Below are positions 45,315-55,665 of a stretch of 64,000 nt of DNA, piece after piece. The notes below the pieces were generated by a model that worked only from the letters and a program-made list of their open reading frames with translations, made no database searches and had not been told where the DNA came from. Each line of letters opens with the position of its first letter. Position 1 is the first letter of the stretch. This stretch comes from Bryobacteraceae bacterium (GTDB lineage: Bacteria > Acidobacteriota > Terriglobia > Bryobacterales > Bryobacteraceae): NCBI GenBank assembly GCA_026002855.1, contig BPGD01000001.1, positions 1,515,972-1,579,971 on the forward strand, given 5' to 3'. The translations under genes were made by a program, and so were the position numbers.

Positions 45315-45375
45315 CTCTTTCGAACCTCCCCTGCCGGGCTCCGGCAATCGTCTCCCTCTGCGTCCTCCATCCAGT

Positions 45376-47136
45376 TCACGGCTGCCCGGCCAGTTCTTCG
45401 AGCGCGGCCTGCCCCAGCACGGCGCCAGGGTCCAGCCACCAGACGCGATGCCCGCGGTGCTCCAGGCTCCCCCGAATGCCCCGGCCCGGTCTTTCCCCCT
45501 CGGCGCCGACGCTCTCCGGCGCCTCGTCCACCGGAGCGAGTCCGTTCAGCTCCTCTACCATCAGCGCCAGCGGCGCTTCCTCCGCGTGCGCCTGGGCCAC
45601 GATCAGCCGCGCCGAACCCGGCATCTCGCCGCCCTCGCCCCCCAGCAGCAGGCGCATGTCCACCAGCGGCAGAATCTCGCCGCGCAGATTGATCAGGCCG
45701 CGGACGAAGGCCGGCGCGCCCGGCACGGGCGTCAGCCGGTCGACGCGATCCACTTCACGCACGTGTTCGACCGGAAGCCCGTAATATTCGGCCCCAACGC
45801 GGAACACCAGCAGCCGGCGGCGCTGATCCATGGCCTTGGCCGGCGCCGCTGCCGCCATTTCCGCCAGCACTCTCTCGACGTTCCCCAAGGACTCGAGCCG
45901 CGCCCGCAGACGCTCGGGCAGCCCCATGCCGATCAGCGCTACGGCTGGCGGCAACGGCGGCGGCTCCTCGCCCAGCTCACCGGCCTCCGGCACTGAAAAC
46001 GGACGAACCCCGCGAGACTCGAACACAGGCCGGCTCTCCCTGGCGGCGGTTGCCGCCTGATTCGGCAACGACCCGACGGGCGGTTCAGGCTCCCGGCCTG
46101 GCGCGGGCTGCAACTGCGAATTGCCGGCCTCGGCAGGCGCCGCTTCGACCATGGCCGCATGGCCGGACCCGTGCAGCGAGCCCTGAATGGCGGACCGGGC
46201 CGCGTCAATCAATTGATCCAGGAACCGGCCCGCCGTCTCCGCGTCCACCAGCTCGAACTCGTCTTCTTCGACCTCGGAACCGGCAAGCGCCGGCAAATCG
46301 GCCAGCGCCAGGCGGCCCCGCATCTCGGATCCCGCCGCGGCCGCAGGCTCCGGCTCCGCAACACCCCGACCCGCCCGTGGCGCCGCGGCGGACTCAGGCT
46401 CCGCGGGCAAGCGGCGCTCATCCCCAGGCTCGCCTTCCACCGTCTTCGCCAGAGCGTCGGCCTCTGGCGCGCAGGCCGCCTGCGGCACATCAACGGCAGC
46501 CAGCCACGCCGGCTCTGCCAGGGCACCGAGTACCTGAGGTTCGCTTCCGGCCACCGGCCCGGCTGCCTGCAAGGGAAGCATCGCGGACGACCCCGGAGGC
46601 TCCTTCGCCGCCTGCGCGAGCGGGAGCGGAACCGCCGGCTCGCTGGCGTTTGCCCCGGCCTCGCCCGTCGATGGAGAAATGCCTTCATCGGCAGCGTCCG
46701 ACAGCTCCGAATCCGCGATCCGGCTCGGGGGAGCAACGAATTCGTGCGCGCCCTCGCCCGCCACCAGGGGAGCGGCGCTTTCCGCCTCATCAACCTGCTT
46801 CCCGCTCTCCCGTTCCAGCCCACCGCCTTCCTCGTCGAGCAGCCGGGCCAGCAACTGACTGGAAGTGCCAGACAAATCCTCTCTGGTCTCCTCGACTTGC
46901 GCCTCGCCAAGCGCTCGCAGCAGATCCGGGGCCTCCAGCGGACCCGGCTGTGTCTCCACCCAGAGCGACACGGGTGTATCCGGCAGCTCCTGGGGGTCCG
47001 GCGCCGTGGAGGCAGCCGCCTGCGGCTGGTTCACCGTGTCGGCTCCGGCCAGAAGCTCGGCCAGCAGACCCGCCAACGGAAGGCGCTCTTCGGCCCCCTC
47101 GAACGGTTCGGAAGGCTCATCCCAGGGCTGCGGCAT
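45376..47136 (-). CDS. CheW-domain adaptor with very long disordered N-terminal arm
   Basis: A protein of about 586 residues. The last about 145 residues form a CheW domain: [58 protein letters not shown] and LVDMRLLL, which couples receptors to CheA. The preceding about 440 residues are acidic and Ala/Pro/Glu-rich without recognisable folds. Normal CheW proteins are about 160 residues. The start at ATG 47136 is preferred because AAGGAG lies 8 bases upstream of it; an in-frame ATG at 47154 is the alternative. It lies in the PilI position of the chemosensory operon. Confidence 0.88.
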   Translation of the reverse strand: MPQPWDEPSEPFEGAEERLPLAGLLAELLAGADTVNQPQAAASTAPDPQELPDTPVSLWVETQPGPLEAPDLLRALGEAQVEETREDLSGTSSQLLARLLDEEGGGLERESGKQVDEAESAAPLVAGEGAHEFVAPPSRIADSELSDAADEGISPSTGEAGANASEPAVPLPLAQAAKEPPGSSAMLPLQAAGPVAGSEPQVLGALAEPAWLAAVDVPQAACAPEADALAKTVEGEPGDERRLPAEPESAAAPRAGRGVAEPEPAAAAGSEMRGRLALADLPALAGSEVEEDEFELVDAETAGRFLDQLIDAARSAIQGSLHGSGHAAMVEAAPAEAGNSQLQPAPGREPEPPVGSLPNQAATAARESRPVFESRGVRPFSVPEAGELGEEPPPLPPAVALIGMGLPERLRARLESLGNVERVLAEMAAAAPAKAMDQRRRLLVFRVGAEYYGLPVEHVREVDRVDRLTPVPGAPAFVRGLINLRGEILPLVDMRLLLGGEGGEMPGSARLIVAQAHAEEAPLALMVEELNGLAPVDEAPESVGAEGERPGRGIRGSLEHRGHRVWWLDPGAVLGQAALEELAGQP

Positions 47137-47168
47137 CGGCGCGTCTCCTTCCATCAGGCTTTGCGGGC

Positions 47169-47534
47169 TTAGTGCAGCCGGGCCTCCACCTCCGCTGCCA
47201 GTTCCTCGGGGCGGAACGGCTTGGTGATGTAGCCGTCGGCGCCCTGCTTCAGTCCCCAGTAGCGGTCGAACTCCTGCGTCTTGCTGCTGACGAAGATCAC
47301 CGGAATCGACCGCAGCTCGGCGTCGTTCTTGATCTGGCGGCAGACCTGGAATCCGCTCACCTTGGGAAGAACGACGTCCAGCAGGATCAGGTCCGGCTTG
47401 TGCAGGCGCGCCTGCGCCAGCGCCCGTTCGCCGTCCTCGGCCACCAGCAGGTCGTAGCCGCGATTGGCGAGCGCGGCCTGCATGAGCTGAAGGTGAGCCG
47501 GGCTGTCTTCCACCAGCAGAATTCGCTTTGCCAT
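47169..47534 (-). CDS. Single-domain response regulator (PilH/CheY-like)
   Basis: A 121-residue receiver. It has the acidic pair in LLVEDS, the phosphorylatable aspartate in LILLDVVLPKVSGFQV, a conserved FVSS threonine/serine site and KPF lysine. It has no output domain. In ChpA-type systems such proteins modulate pilus motors through phosphotransfer. It lies between the TPR-zinc-ribbon-receiver gene and the CheW gene with 29 and 32 bases on either side. Confidence 0.93.
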   Translation of the reverse strand: MAKRILLVEDSPAHLQLMQAALANRGYDLLVAEDGERALAQARLHKPDLILLDVVLPKVSGFQVCRQIKNDAELRSIPVIFVSSKTQEFDRYWGLKQGADGYITKPFRPEELAAEVEARLH

Positions 47535-47563
47535 CTTCGCTTCAACCTCTCCACGCCGCCAGC

Positions 47564-48640
47564 CTAGCTGGTCCGTGCGGCGACGTACTTCTCCACAACC
47601 TCGGCCAGCGTGGCCTCCCGGAATGGCTTCGTGATGTAGTCGGTGGCGCCGGCCAGGCGCCCCTTCACCTTGTCGAAAAACCCGTCCTTGCCGCTGAGCA
47701 TCACCACCGGAATCGACTTCGTCAGCGGCGCCTGTTTGATGACCTTGCAAACCTGGTAGCCGTCCATGCGCGGCATGGTGATGTCGAGCAGCACCAGATC
47801 CGGCGTCTCCTCGCTGAGCCGCGCCAGCGCCTGCATGCCGTCGGCAGCGGTCAGCACGCGGTAGCCGAGCCGCTCGAGCGTGATCGAGACGATCTTGCGC
47901 ACTGTCACGCTGTCATCGACGGCGAGAATCAGCCGCCGCGAGCGGAGCGCCTCGAGCAGCCGCTGCACGCCGGCGTGGCCCGGCTGAAGTTCGACCGCTT
48001 TCTTCAGGTGAGGCACCGCCTCGGCCGAGCGGTTCAGGTTCAGCAGGCACAACGCCGCCACCAGCCGGTCGGCAAAGCTCTCCTGTTTGGCCAGCCGCAT
48101 TTGGGCGCGCTGGAGCCCCTCGTGCACGGCGTCTTCATGGACTCCCTTGTTCTGCGCGTATTCCTCCGGCGAGGCCAGCACCGCCAGCACGCCGCATCGC
48201 GGGCAGCGGCGCTCGGCCCGGGCCGAGGAGGCCAGACACACCGGACATGTCCACGCCACCGCCGGCGTTCCGACCCCTTCGGCCGAAGCGCTCGCCGCCG
48301 CCGGCTGATGTCCGTTGCCCTCGGCCGGCCGGGCCGCCGGCCTGCGCCCGTACCGCAGACCGCTTTCCTGAAGCCGCGCCAGGGCCAGCGCGTTCATCGC
48401 CTGCTGGTTGTTGGGATTGATCTCGAGGACCCGGTTCAGGGCCTCCATCGCCTTCTGCTTGTCCTCGCTGAGCGCGGCAATCCAGAGCCAGGCGTTTTCG
48501 TTGTTGGGGTCCCGTTCCACCAGCTCGGCCAGCAGCCGGCGCGCCAGTTGCAGTTGTCCCAGTTTGGCCGCCGTGATCGCCTCTGCCAGTGCGACCTGGG
48601 GCTTCACCCACGCCGCATCCGCCATGCTCCGGTTCTCCAT
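47564..48640 (-). CDS. TPR - zinc ribbon - receiver fusion (PilG-like response regulator)
   Basis: A 358-residue protein. Residues about 10-95 contain TPR-type repeats (ARRLLAELVERDPNNENAWLWIAALSEDKQKAMEALNRVLEINPNNQQAM), and about 130-160 form a zinc ribbon (CPVCLASSARAERRCPRCG). Another short TPR pair follows (about 200-235), and residues about 240-355 are a receiver with AVDDSVTVRK, LLDITMPRMDGYQV and MLSGKDGF...KPFRE. The receiver resembles PilG. It is the first gene of the chemosensory operon. The ATG at 48640 gives the longest product; a better-spaced ribosome-binding site favours ATG 48625. Confidence 0.85.
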   Translation of the reverse strand: MENRSMADAAWVKPQVALAEAITAAKLGQLQLARRLLAELVERDPNNENAWLWIAALSEDKQKAMEALNRVLEINPNNQQAMNALALARLQESGLRYGRRPAARPAEGNGHQPAAASASAEGVGTPAVAWTCPVCLASSARAERRCPRCGVLAVLASPEEYAQNKGVHEDAVHEGLQRAQMRLAKQESFADRLVAALCLLNLNRSAEAVPHLKKAVELQPGHAGVQRLLEALRSRRLILAVDDSVTVRKIVSITLERLGYRVLTAADGMQALARLSEETPDLVLLDITMPRMDGYQVCKVIKQAPLTKSIPVVMLSGKDGFFDKVKGRLAGATDYITKPFREATLAEVVEKYVAARTS

Positions 48641-48797
48641 GAATCAGGTCGCACTCGCGCTTCTGCCGTACGCGCGGAGGTTTCACCCCCATCTTGCGTA
48701 CCAGTCTTCCTTCGGTACAATCAGCGAAACACTTTAGGGCGTTTCGCCAATTCGCCGGGTGCGGGGTTTCAGCCCGGTTCAGGCGTGCATGCGGGGC

Positions 48798-50609
48798 CTA
48801 GGGCCGCTCGGGGAAACGCTCGATGCGGACGGATTCGAGGATCAGACTCAGCTCCCGCTGATCCCCTGGAGGAGAGAACGAACGGTCCGCCTCGAGTACG
48901 ATCTCCAACCTGCCGCTGGCAGCAGGCAAGGCGGCGGTGCGAAGTGTCTGCAACCCTGGCTGAAGACTGTATTGTCCGATCACCGTTCCATTGACGGCCA
49001 CCGTGAGCCGCCGCGCCGGCGACGCCTCAGGCACAAACAGGGTCAGCGCCAGCACGCCTCGCGCCGCCCTGAGCACGAGCTCGGCGCGGCGCGCCATCCA
49101 GCGGTAGCGGTTCCCCTCCAGGCCATACACGCCGCTGACGATGTAGACATCCGCGTCCTCTGCGCTCATCGGCAGCTCGGTCCGCTCGATGGGCACAGGC
49201 ACGACGCGCGTGACGGTGACGCGGTCCAGCACCGCGCGGCTGATGTCAAAGGGGCGCAGCCCGAAGGCGCAGGTCATCCAGGCAGACTTCGCATGCAGGC
49301 CCATGAGCTGAAGCGGCAGCGCGGGCTGAATGTCGTAGGTCGCCACCAACCGGGCGCGCCCGCCGCCGATCGAATAGTGCACCGGAAAGCCCAGCTCGCT
49401 GCGGACAACCACGCTGTCCGGCCCAATGCGCTCGCCGGCCATCACGGGAACCGCGCCGCGCTGCTCGAGGTAATAGCGCAGGCTCCATTCGCCGGCGACG
49501 TACGTCTTCGCGCCCATCTCCACCCGTCCAGCAATGTCCTTGTAGCCCTGCCAGTGCTCCATCGCCGCCCACGCCAGCGCGAAGGCAAGTGCGGACTGCA
49601 ACAGGACCGCCGCCGCCAGCCGCCGCCGGCCGAGCCGGTCCGCCGCGAGGATCGCCAGCGGAGCCGCCACCGGCAGCAGATACCGGGCGGCGCCGGCGAA
49701 AAACAGCACGAGCGAGGCGGCAAAGAAGATCCTCACCCACCACCCAAGCCACCCCTCCACGCGCCACAGGATCACCAGGCCGAGCGCAAACGAGCCCCAG
49801 AACAGCGGACTCGCGTCCAGCCACGCCGCGGGCAGTCCGCCGAGCAGCGGCCAGGCGAGACGCCATTCCGCCACCGGTCCGGTGAGCCAGGCCAGATGCG
49901 CTGTCAGCGCCGCGGCGCTCGCCAGCTTGTTCGACATCCGCTGAAGCCCGTAGTCGCTGAAGTACTGTGCGCTCATCAGCACCGGCCACACTCCGGCCGA
50001 AACGCGCTCGAAGATCTGATAGGCGGCCACGGCGGCCGCCGGAGCGAGCGCCGCCAGGCGGCCGCGGCCCAGCAGCCAGAGAATCGGAATGAAAACCACG
50101 GCCTGATACGCTGCCAGCCCGGCCAGAAACAGCGGAATCGCGGCCAGCCACTCATGTCCGTGCACAAAGAGGGCGATGCCGGTGAGTGTGCAGGCAACGA
50201 AGAGGACGTCGGAGTCGAACGTGTTGCCGGAGACCCACAGCACGGGCGTCGCCGCGAACAGCAGCGCCGCAGCCAGCGGCCTCTGCGTGAAGCGCCGCGC
50301 CAGCGCGTAACAGGCCAGCACGGCCACAAGCATCAGCCAGCCGTACCACAGCCGCTGCACGGGGAGCGAGTCCGGCAGCATCCCGAGCAGAAATGCATTC
50401 AACGGCGGGTGCGGATGGCCGAGCATCGACACCAGCCGCCCATGAAAAACGTACTGCGCCTGGTGCGGATGCAGCGGGTCCTGGCGGGCGTGCTCGGCGC
50501 CTTTCAGATAGTAAATGTCATCGCCCTGGAGCGGGTGATGCCAGAAGGGCGCCCGCGCCGCAGCAACGAACAGCACCAGCAGGGCGATGTCGCGGAGGAT
50601 GGTCTTCAT
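48798..50609 (-). CDS. GT-C-type membrane glycosyltransferase (predicted)
   Basis: A 603-residue protein starting at ATG 50609 with MKTILRDIALLVLFVAAARAPF. About ten hydrophobic segments occupy residues 1-380, and the first extracytoplasmic loop has LQGDDIYYLKGAEHA, with the acidic pair characteristic of GT-C glycosyltransferases (GT39/GT83-like). The last about 210 residues are a soluble region with beta-rich pattern. It probably transfers a sugar from a polyprenyl-phosphate donor to a lipid or protein outside the membrane. It begins 76 bases after the GT9 stop, so they may act on the same surface glycan. Confidence 0.75.
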   Translation of the reverse strand: MKTILRDIALLVLFVAAARAPFWHHPLQGDDIYYLKGAEHARQDPLHPHQAQYVFHGRLVSMLGHPHPPLNAFLLGMLPDSLPVQRLWYGWLMLVAVLACYALARRFTQRPLAAALLFAATPVLWVSGNTFDSDVLFVACTLTGIALFVHGHEWLAAIPLFLAGLAAYQAVVFIPILWLLGRGRLAALAPAAAVAAYQIFERVSAGVWPVLMSAQYFSDYGLQRMSNKLASAAALTAHLAWLTGPVAEWRLAWPLLGGLPAAWLDASPLFWGSFALGLVILWRVEGWLGWWVRIFFAASLVLFFAGAARYLLPVAAPLAILAADRLGRRRLAAAVLLQSALAFALAWAAMEHWQGYKDIAGRVEMGAKTYVAGEWSLRYYLEQRGAVPVMAGERIGPDSVVVRSELGFPVHYSIGGGRARLVATYDIQPALPLQLMGLHAKSAWMTCAFGLRPFDISRAVLDRVTVTRVVPVPIERTELPMSAEDADVYIVSGVYGLEGNRYRWMARRAELVLRAARGVLALTLFVPEASPARRLTVAVNGTVIGQYSLQPGLQTLRTAALPAASGRLEIVLEADRSFSPPGDQRELSLILESVRIERFPERP

Positions 50610-50685
50610 CGCGGGGCGCCCGGGCCCGGACGGCGGATGCGCAAACGTCAGTGTACGACCGCCGCCAGCGGGCCGTCCAGCGCGC

Positions 50686-51489
50686 TCATCGCGCCAGCTC
50701 GAACGCCACCCGGGCCACGTCCTCCGGCGGACTCTCAAATGGCAGCACGCAGACCCTTCCCCGCGGGGCCCAGACGCGCGGATCAGTCGGGCCAAAGAGC
50801 GCCACGGCCGGCACGCCACAGGCCGCCGCCAGATGGCTGATCCCGGAGTCATTGCCAATATAAACCGCCGCGGCCGCCAGCCAGCGGGCGAGACCGCCAA
50901 GGTCCGGCCAACGCACCGCCTCATCGAGCTCTTCTTCCGGCCCCGCGCACCAGTAGACCGGTATCCGGCGGGCGAGCCGCTCGGCCACGGCGCGGAAATT
51001 CCCGAGCGGCCAGTTCTTCCGCGGACTTCCGCTAAAGGGGTGAATGACGGCGTAGCCGGCGCTGGGCGCGCGGAATGGAAGCCGCGGAACTCCGCCCGGC
51101 GGAGCGCCCACCTGGGCCAGGTAATAGTCCACGGCATGCATCGGGCAACCTTCCGGCGGAATGGCGCGGTGGAACTCGAACGGCAGCCCCTCGACCTGCG
51201 CGCGAAAATCCCCCCGTTGCGCACCGTACCAGGAAACGATGCGCTGGAAGCGGCACAGCCGTTCCAGGACCTCCTCTCCCAGGCAGAGGTTGTCGAGTCC
51301 CACAGCGTACAGGGAACGCGCCGGAGCCAGATGCTGAAACAGCGGAATGTTCTGCTCCGGGCACCAGATTTCGGCCGGGCGGAGAAATTCCACCGCCGGC
51401 AGACTGACGATGGCATCGCCAATGGCCCCGGGCCGGATGACCAACGTTCCGGCCGGGGCCGAGGGAACGGCCTGACCTGACACTTTCAT
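50686..51489 (-). CDS. Glycosyltransferase family 9 (heptosyltransferase-like)
   Basis: A 267-residue GT-B enzyme, somewhat short. Family motifs are LVIRPGAIGDAIVSLPAVEFLRP at the N terminus, YAVIHPFSGSPRKNWPLGNF in the middle and YIGNDSGISHLAAACGVPAVALFGPTDPRVWAP near the end; the GNDSG-H motif contacts the nucleotide sugar. GT9 enzymes add heptoses to LPS inner core or related sugars. It precedes the GT-C gene by 76 bases. The ATG at 51489 is chosen over downstream start codons because the N-terminal beta strand of the fold would be lost otherwise. Confidence 0.88.
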   Translation of the reverse strand: MKVSGQAVPSAPAGTLVIRPGAIGDAIVSLPAVEFLRPAEIWCPEQNIPLFQHLAPARSLYAVGLDNLCLGEEVLERLCRFQRIVSWYGAQRGDFRAQVEGLPFEFHRAIPPEGCPMHAVDYYLAQVGAPPGGVPRLPFRAPSAGYAVIHPFSGSPRKNWPLGNFRAVAERLARRIPVYWCAGPEEELDEAVRWPDLGGLARWLAAAAVYIGNDSGISHLAAACGVPAVALFGPTDPRVWAPRGRVCVLPFESPPEDVARVAFELAR

Positions 51490-51601
51490 CGGCTTCCAAG
51501 AAGGGCGCTTTATGAATATGACTCTTGCCGCCTCCCGGAAACAAATTCGCAGGCCTAGCCCGGGCGTCCAGTCCGCGAATGGAGCCCGCGCGAGTGGGAA
51601 G

Positions 51602-52432
51602 TCAAAAGCAGGAATCGGGTTCAGTGCTGCGAATGAAGCGAGCCCAGGGAGCGAGTCTCATTCGCAGGCCCTCAAGGGCTCGGTTTTCGAGGGAGCAGCC
51701 ATGGGCCTTCCTCCTCCGCGCACCGGAGAAAACCCAGCATCGCGCCGTCTTTCTCCTCAACTGCTGTCTGACCCCAGGGTCGATGCTTTCGTCGCCATCA
51801 ATGTCAGCGAAGTCGCTCTCATGCGCGAACTTGTCCCGGAGGGGCATCCGCCCGGCGGTCTGCTCGGCGAGCCGGCCGTCCGGGGTCTGGATGAAGACGC
51901 GGTTCCGGGCAGGGGCTGGCTTGCAGCAGAAGTAGTCCGACCCCGAATCCGTCAGGATCAGGTCGGCCCGCCCGTCCTGATTGATGTCGCCGGTTGCCGC
52001 TCTGCGGGCACTGAGGACCACGATCGGATTTTCGCCGAAAACGTCTTTCGTCGCCTCTGTGAAATGGCCCTTCCCATCGTTGCGGTAGGCATGCAATGTG
52101 CAGGGTGGCGCCCTTGGATTATAAAAGGCAGAGCCGACCAGGTCCAGGTCGCCGTCACCATCGAAGTCGATGGGGATGAGCGTCGAGAACGCCGCTTCGA
52201 AGGCGGACTGACGCTGCCCGGACCATTGAAACGGGTTGGCGTTCCAAAGGCCAGGCCGGAACCAGACGGGCCAATACTGGTCGATGACCGCGTTGTTGGC
52301 ATTGCCGTTGGTCAGCTTCACGCGGGAGGCGTAAACGAGCGTAGCGGACTTGCCCGAGACGAGATCATGGAACGTGTAGCCAGGATCGTCATCCTGCGGC
52401 CCGAAAGCTCCACCCGGATCACTACGCGCCAC
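51602..52432 (-). pseudogene. Truncated FG-GAP/VCBS repeat gene
   Basis: A 276-residue open frame with a GTG start at 52432 encodes calcium-binding FG-GAP/VCBS repeats: IDFDGDGDLDLVGS, GDINQDGRADLILTDSG and a third copy that breaks off after DFADIDGDESID, followed by Arg/Cys-rich nonsense. There is no signal peptide at the beginning, although such beta-propeller proteins are exported. Both ends are therefore probably missing. The broken end lies in a stretch with inverted and directly repeated segments (51628-51664, listed separately). Confidence 0.6.
51628..51664. repeat. Inverted repeat GCGAATGA...TCATTCGC
   Basis: Arms of eight bases (51628 and 51657) enclose AGCGAGCCCAGGGAGCGAG, itself rich in GAGCGAG units. 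It sits at the broken end of the FG-GAP pseudogene. The GGAGCGAG unit also occurs near 24500 and 39880. Confidence 0.4.
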
Positions 52433-52509
52433 ACACCGGCGCCCGAGTCAGCATACGGGCGGCCCATGGCGGGCGGCGGCACTGAAAGAGCGATACCGCG
52501 GTTTTCTGA

Positions 52510-53619
<1,110 letters not shown>

Positions 53620-53836
53620 TGGGGACGAAAGGGACGGCCCGACCCGGCGCTTTCGAAAGTGGTCAGGGCCGCTCATCTCGCTCGCCCTCCGGGCCAGCTT
53701 CATTCTCGACGCCACGGCCCGTCAGCGGCGAGCGAACGGCGCGAAGTGTGCAGATACGAGCGGCTTGGTCAGGCGCGGTTGGCTGGCGCAGGACTACAGC
53801 CGCGCCGTTGAACCGTGCGCGTCTCCGAAAGTAGGT
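53620..53836. other. Gap between convergent genes
   Basis: A 217-base stretch with no gene. It contains a CTCGCTCGCCCTCCGGGCCAGC segment resembling a divergent copy of the GCTCGCCC palindrome, and no clear terminator. Confidence 0.35.
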
Positions 53837-55636
53837 CTATCGAAACAGCGGGCCCAGCCACTTCATCACCGGCCAGTCCTCCGGCCGCTCCACCACCTGC
53901 ACCCACTGCCGCGGCCACTCGGACGCCTGGCTGCGGCCGCCGCCGGGCGTTCGCGGATCCACCAGCCACAGCGGCCGCGGCGCAATCAGGTTCACCAGGT
54001 CGGGCAGGTCGAAGTCCAGCAGAACGCCCGGCACGACAATCTCCGCCACCCCCTCGTGCAACTTCGCCTGGGTGATGGCGTACCAGCTCGTCACGGTCTG
54101 CTCGGCCGCCACTCCGGCCACGTGGTCGTCCAGGGCCGCCGCCAGCAGCGCCGCCACCCCGGCCGCGCCGCGCCCCCAGATCCAGATCTTTTTCTGATTC
54201 ACATGAGGCCGGGCGCGCAGCTCATTCACTGCCCGGAGCACCGCCTCCGTATGCCGAGCCACCAGACTGCGCCCGTACAGCCACTCCCGCGCCGCGGCCT
54301 GGTAGGCGGCGGAATAGCCGCCCCGTCCCTCCGGAATGGTGCCCAGATTGGCGGCCAGCACTTCATAGCCGGCCTGCTGTAACTGTTCGGCATCGGCCCT
54401 CGGGACGCCCGCCACCACGACGCCCGCCTTTCCGCCTTCCGCAGCCGCCGGAGCGCATTCCACACTCAACCCCAGCCGCGCGCGGACCAGCGCCCGCAGC
54501 TCCTCCCGCCGGCGCAGGGCCAGCGCCCCGCGTTTCGGATACAGCTCTTGCGCCACAGCCCGGTTCAGCGTGAACACGGTCTCGCTGCCGAACGAGGTCG
54601 CCAGATACCCGGTGGGCGTCGCCCACAGCCGCGACTCCGGCTCCGTCTCGATCTCGCCCTCCTCCACCGGACCCTCCACGCCGCGCAGGTGGCGGTTGAA
54701 AAATCGCACCATCGCCTCACGCCGCGGCCGGGACCAGCCGTGCGCATCATCATACTCGAAAAATTCCACACGGCCGGGCGCGTCCATTTTCTCGTAGAAT
54801 TCCCGCACCGCCTGATAAGTCGCCCGTGTCCCCAAAATCGGAAAATAATCGCGAATTGCCGATGAAATCAGAAACGGTTTCGGGGCGAATGCGCGGATGA
54901 AATCGGCGAAATCCAGCCCGGCCGCCAGAAAGCCCGGCCACACCTGCTCGGCGTCCTGCGGCCCCGGCCCTTCCAGAAGCTCCTTCCACCGGGTGATGTA
55001 ACAGGAGGAGACCGCCGCCGCCAGCCGCGGCTCAAAAACGGCAAGGTAGGCCGCCTGCGTGCCGCCGCCGGAGTTGCCGGCCACTCCGATCCGCCGCGCG
55101 TCCACTTCCGGCCGCGTCGTCAGATAGTCGAACGCGCGGACTCCGTCCCAGATGAAATAGCGCGCAATGGAATGCCCCACCAGCAAACATTGCAGCCCCG
55201 CCATGATGTGCTCTTCCACTCCCCCGGGCCGCAGCCGGGGACGGCCCATTTCGGCGTCGAAATACTCGATGCGTTCCCCCTGCCCGGGCGGATCGTAGGC
55301 GAGCACGACATAACCCTGGCGGACCAGCAGGATCCAGGCCCGCTGATATGTGGCCGCTGCCTTGCCCGCCTGGCTGTGGCCGGCCGCGCCAATCACGGCC
55401 GGAAATGGGCCCTGCTTTCCCAGCGGTACGTAGAGATTCGCGGTGACGTGAAACCCCGGCAGCGCGTCAAAAATCAGTTTTTCTACCCGATATCCCGGAC
55501 GCTCAAAGACGCCCGTAACCCGTGCATTCAGCGGTGTGCGCGTCTCCGGCAGCCCGCCGATCAGCGCGGCCATCTTCGCGCGCAGCTCCTCCGGCGCCTG
55601 AAGCAGAGCCAGCAGAAAGAGCAGACCCGCCATCAT
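53837..55636 (-). CDS. Exported tandem alpha/beta hydrolase (acetylxylan esterase-like)
   Basis: A 599-residue protein with a short signal (MMAGLLFLLALLQ). The first alpha/beta hydrolase domain (about 40-330) has GAAGHSQAGK, YDPPGQGERIEYF and the nucleophile elbow GNSGGG (Ser about 196), and the family-typical DDAHGWSRPRREAMV histidine. A second, shorter alpha/beta region (about 380-599) has a degenerate elbow GRGAAGVAAL where no serine is present. The family is related to acetylxylan esterase (AXE1/CE7), which deacetylates xylan or oligosaccharides. It is followed by the nitrilase gene upstream on the same strand, 29 bases away. Confidence 0.8.
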   Translation of the reverse strand: MMAGLLFLLALLQAPEELRAKMAALIGGLPETRTPLNARVTGVFERPGYRVEKLIFDALPGFHVTANLYVPLGKQGPFPAVIGAAGHSQAGKAAATYQRAWILLVRQGYVVLAYDPPGQGERIEYFDAEMGRPRLRPGGVEEHIMAGLQCLLVGHSIARYFIWDGVRAFDYLTTRPEVDARRIGVAGNSGGGTQAAYLAVFEPRLAAAVSSCYITRWKELLEGPGPQDAEQVWPGFLAAGLDFADFIRAFAPKPFLISSAIRDYFPILGTRATYQAVREFYEKMDAPGRVEFFEYDDAHGWSRPRREAMVRFFNRHLRGVEGPVEEGEIETEPESRLWATPTGYLATSFGSETVFTLNRAVAQELYPKRGALALRRREELRALVRARLGLSVECAPAAAEGGKAGVVVAGVPRADAEQLQQAGYEVLAANLGTIPEGRGGYSAAYQAAAREWLYGRSLVARHTEAVLRAVNELRARPHVNQKKIWIWGRGAAGVAALLAAALDDHVAGVAAEQTVTSWYAITQAKLHEGVAEIVVPGVLLDFDLPDLVNLIAPRPLWLVDPRTPGGGRSQASEWPRQWVQVVERPEDWPVMKWLGPLFR

Positions 55637-55645
55637 GACGTGCCG

Positions 55646-55651
55646 ATTCTA
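55646..55651 (-). promoter_or_regulatory. -10-like box (TAGAAT) 9 bases before a start codon
   Basis: On the minus strand TAGAAT is followed by CGGCACGTC and the ATG at 55636. No Shine-Dalgarno sequence is present. The box lies in the 29-base gap after the upstream nitrilase-like gene. Confidence 0.4.
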
Positions 55652-55665
55652 CCGCCCCGCGGCCT

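Noticed and set aside
43716-45692. A 658-residue open frame on the plus strand
   Set aside because: Antisense to the MCP and CheW genes; composition is that of a shadow frame.
46050-47567. A 505-residue open frame on the plus strand
   Set aside because: Antisense to the long disordered arm of the CheW-type protein. The minus-strand reading ends in a clear CheW domain, so the plus frame is a shadow.
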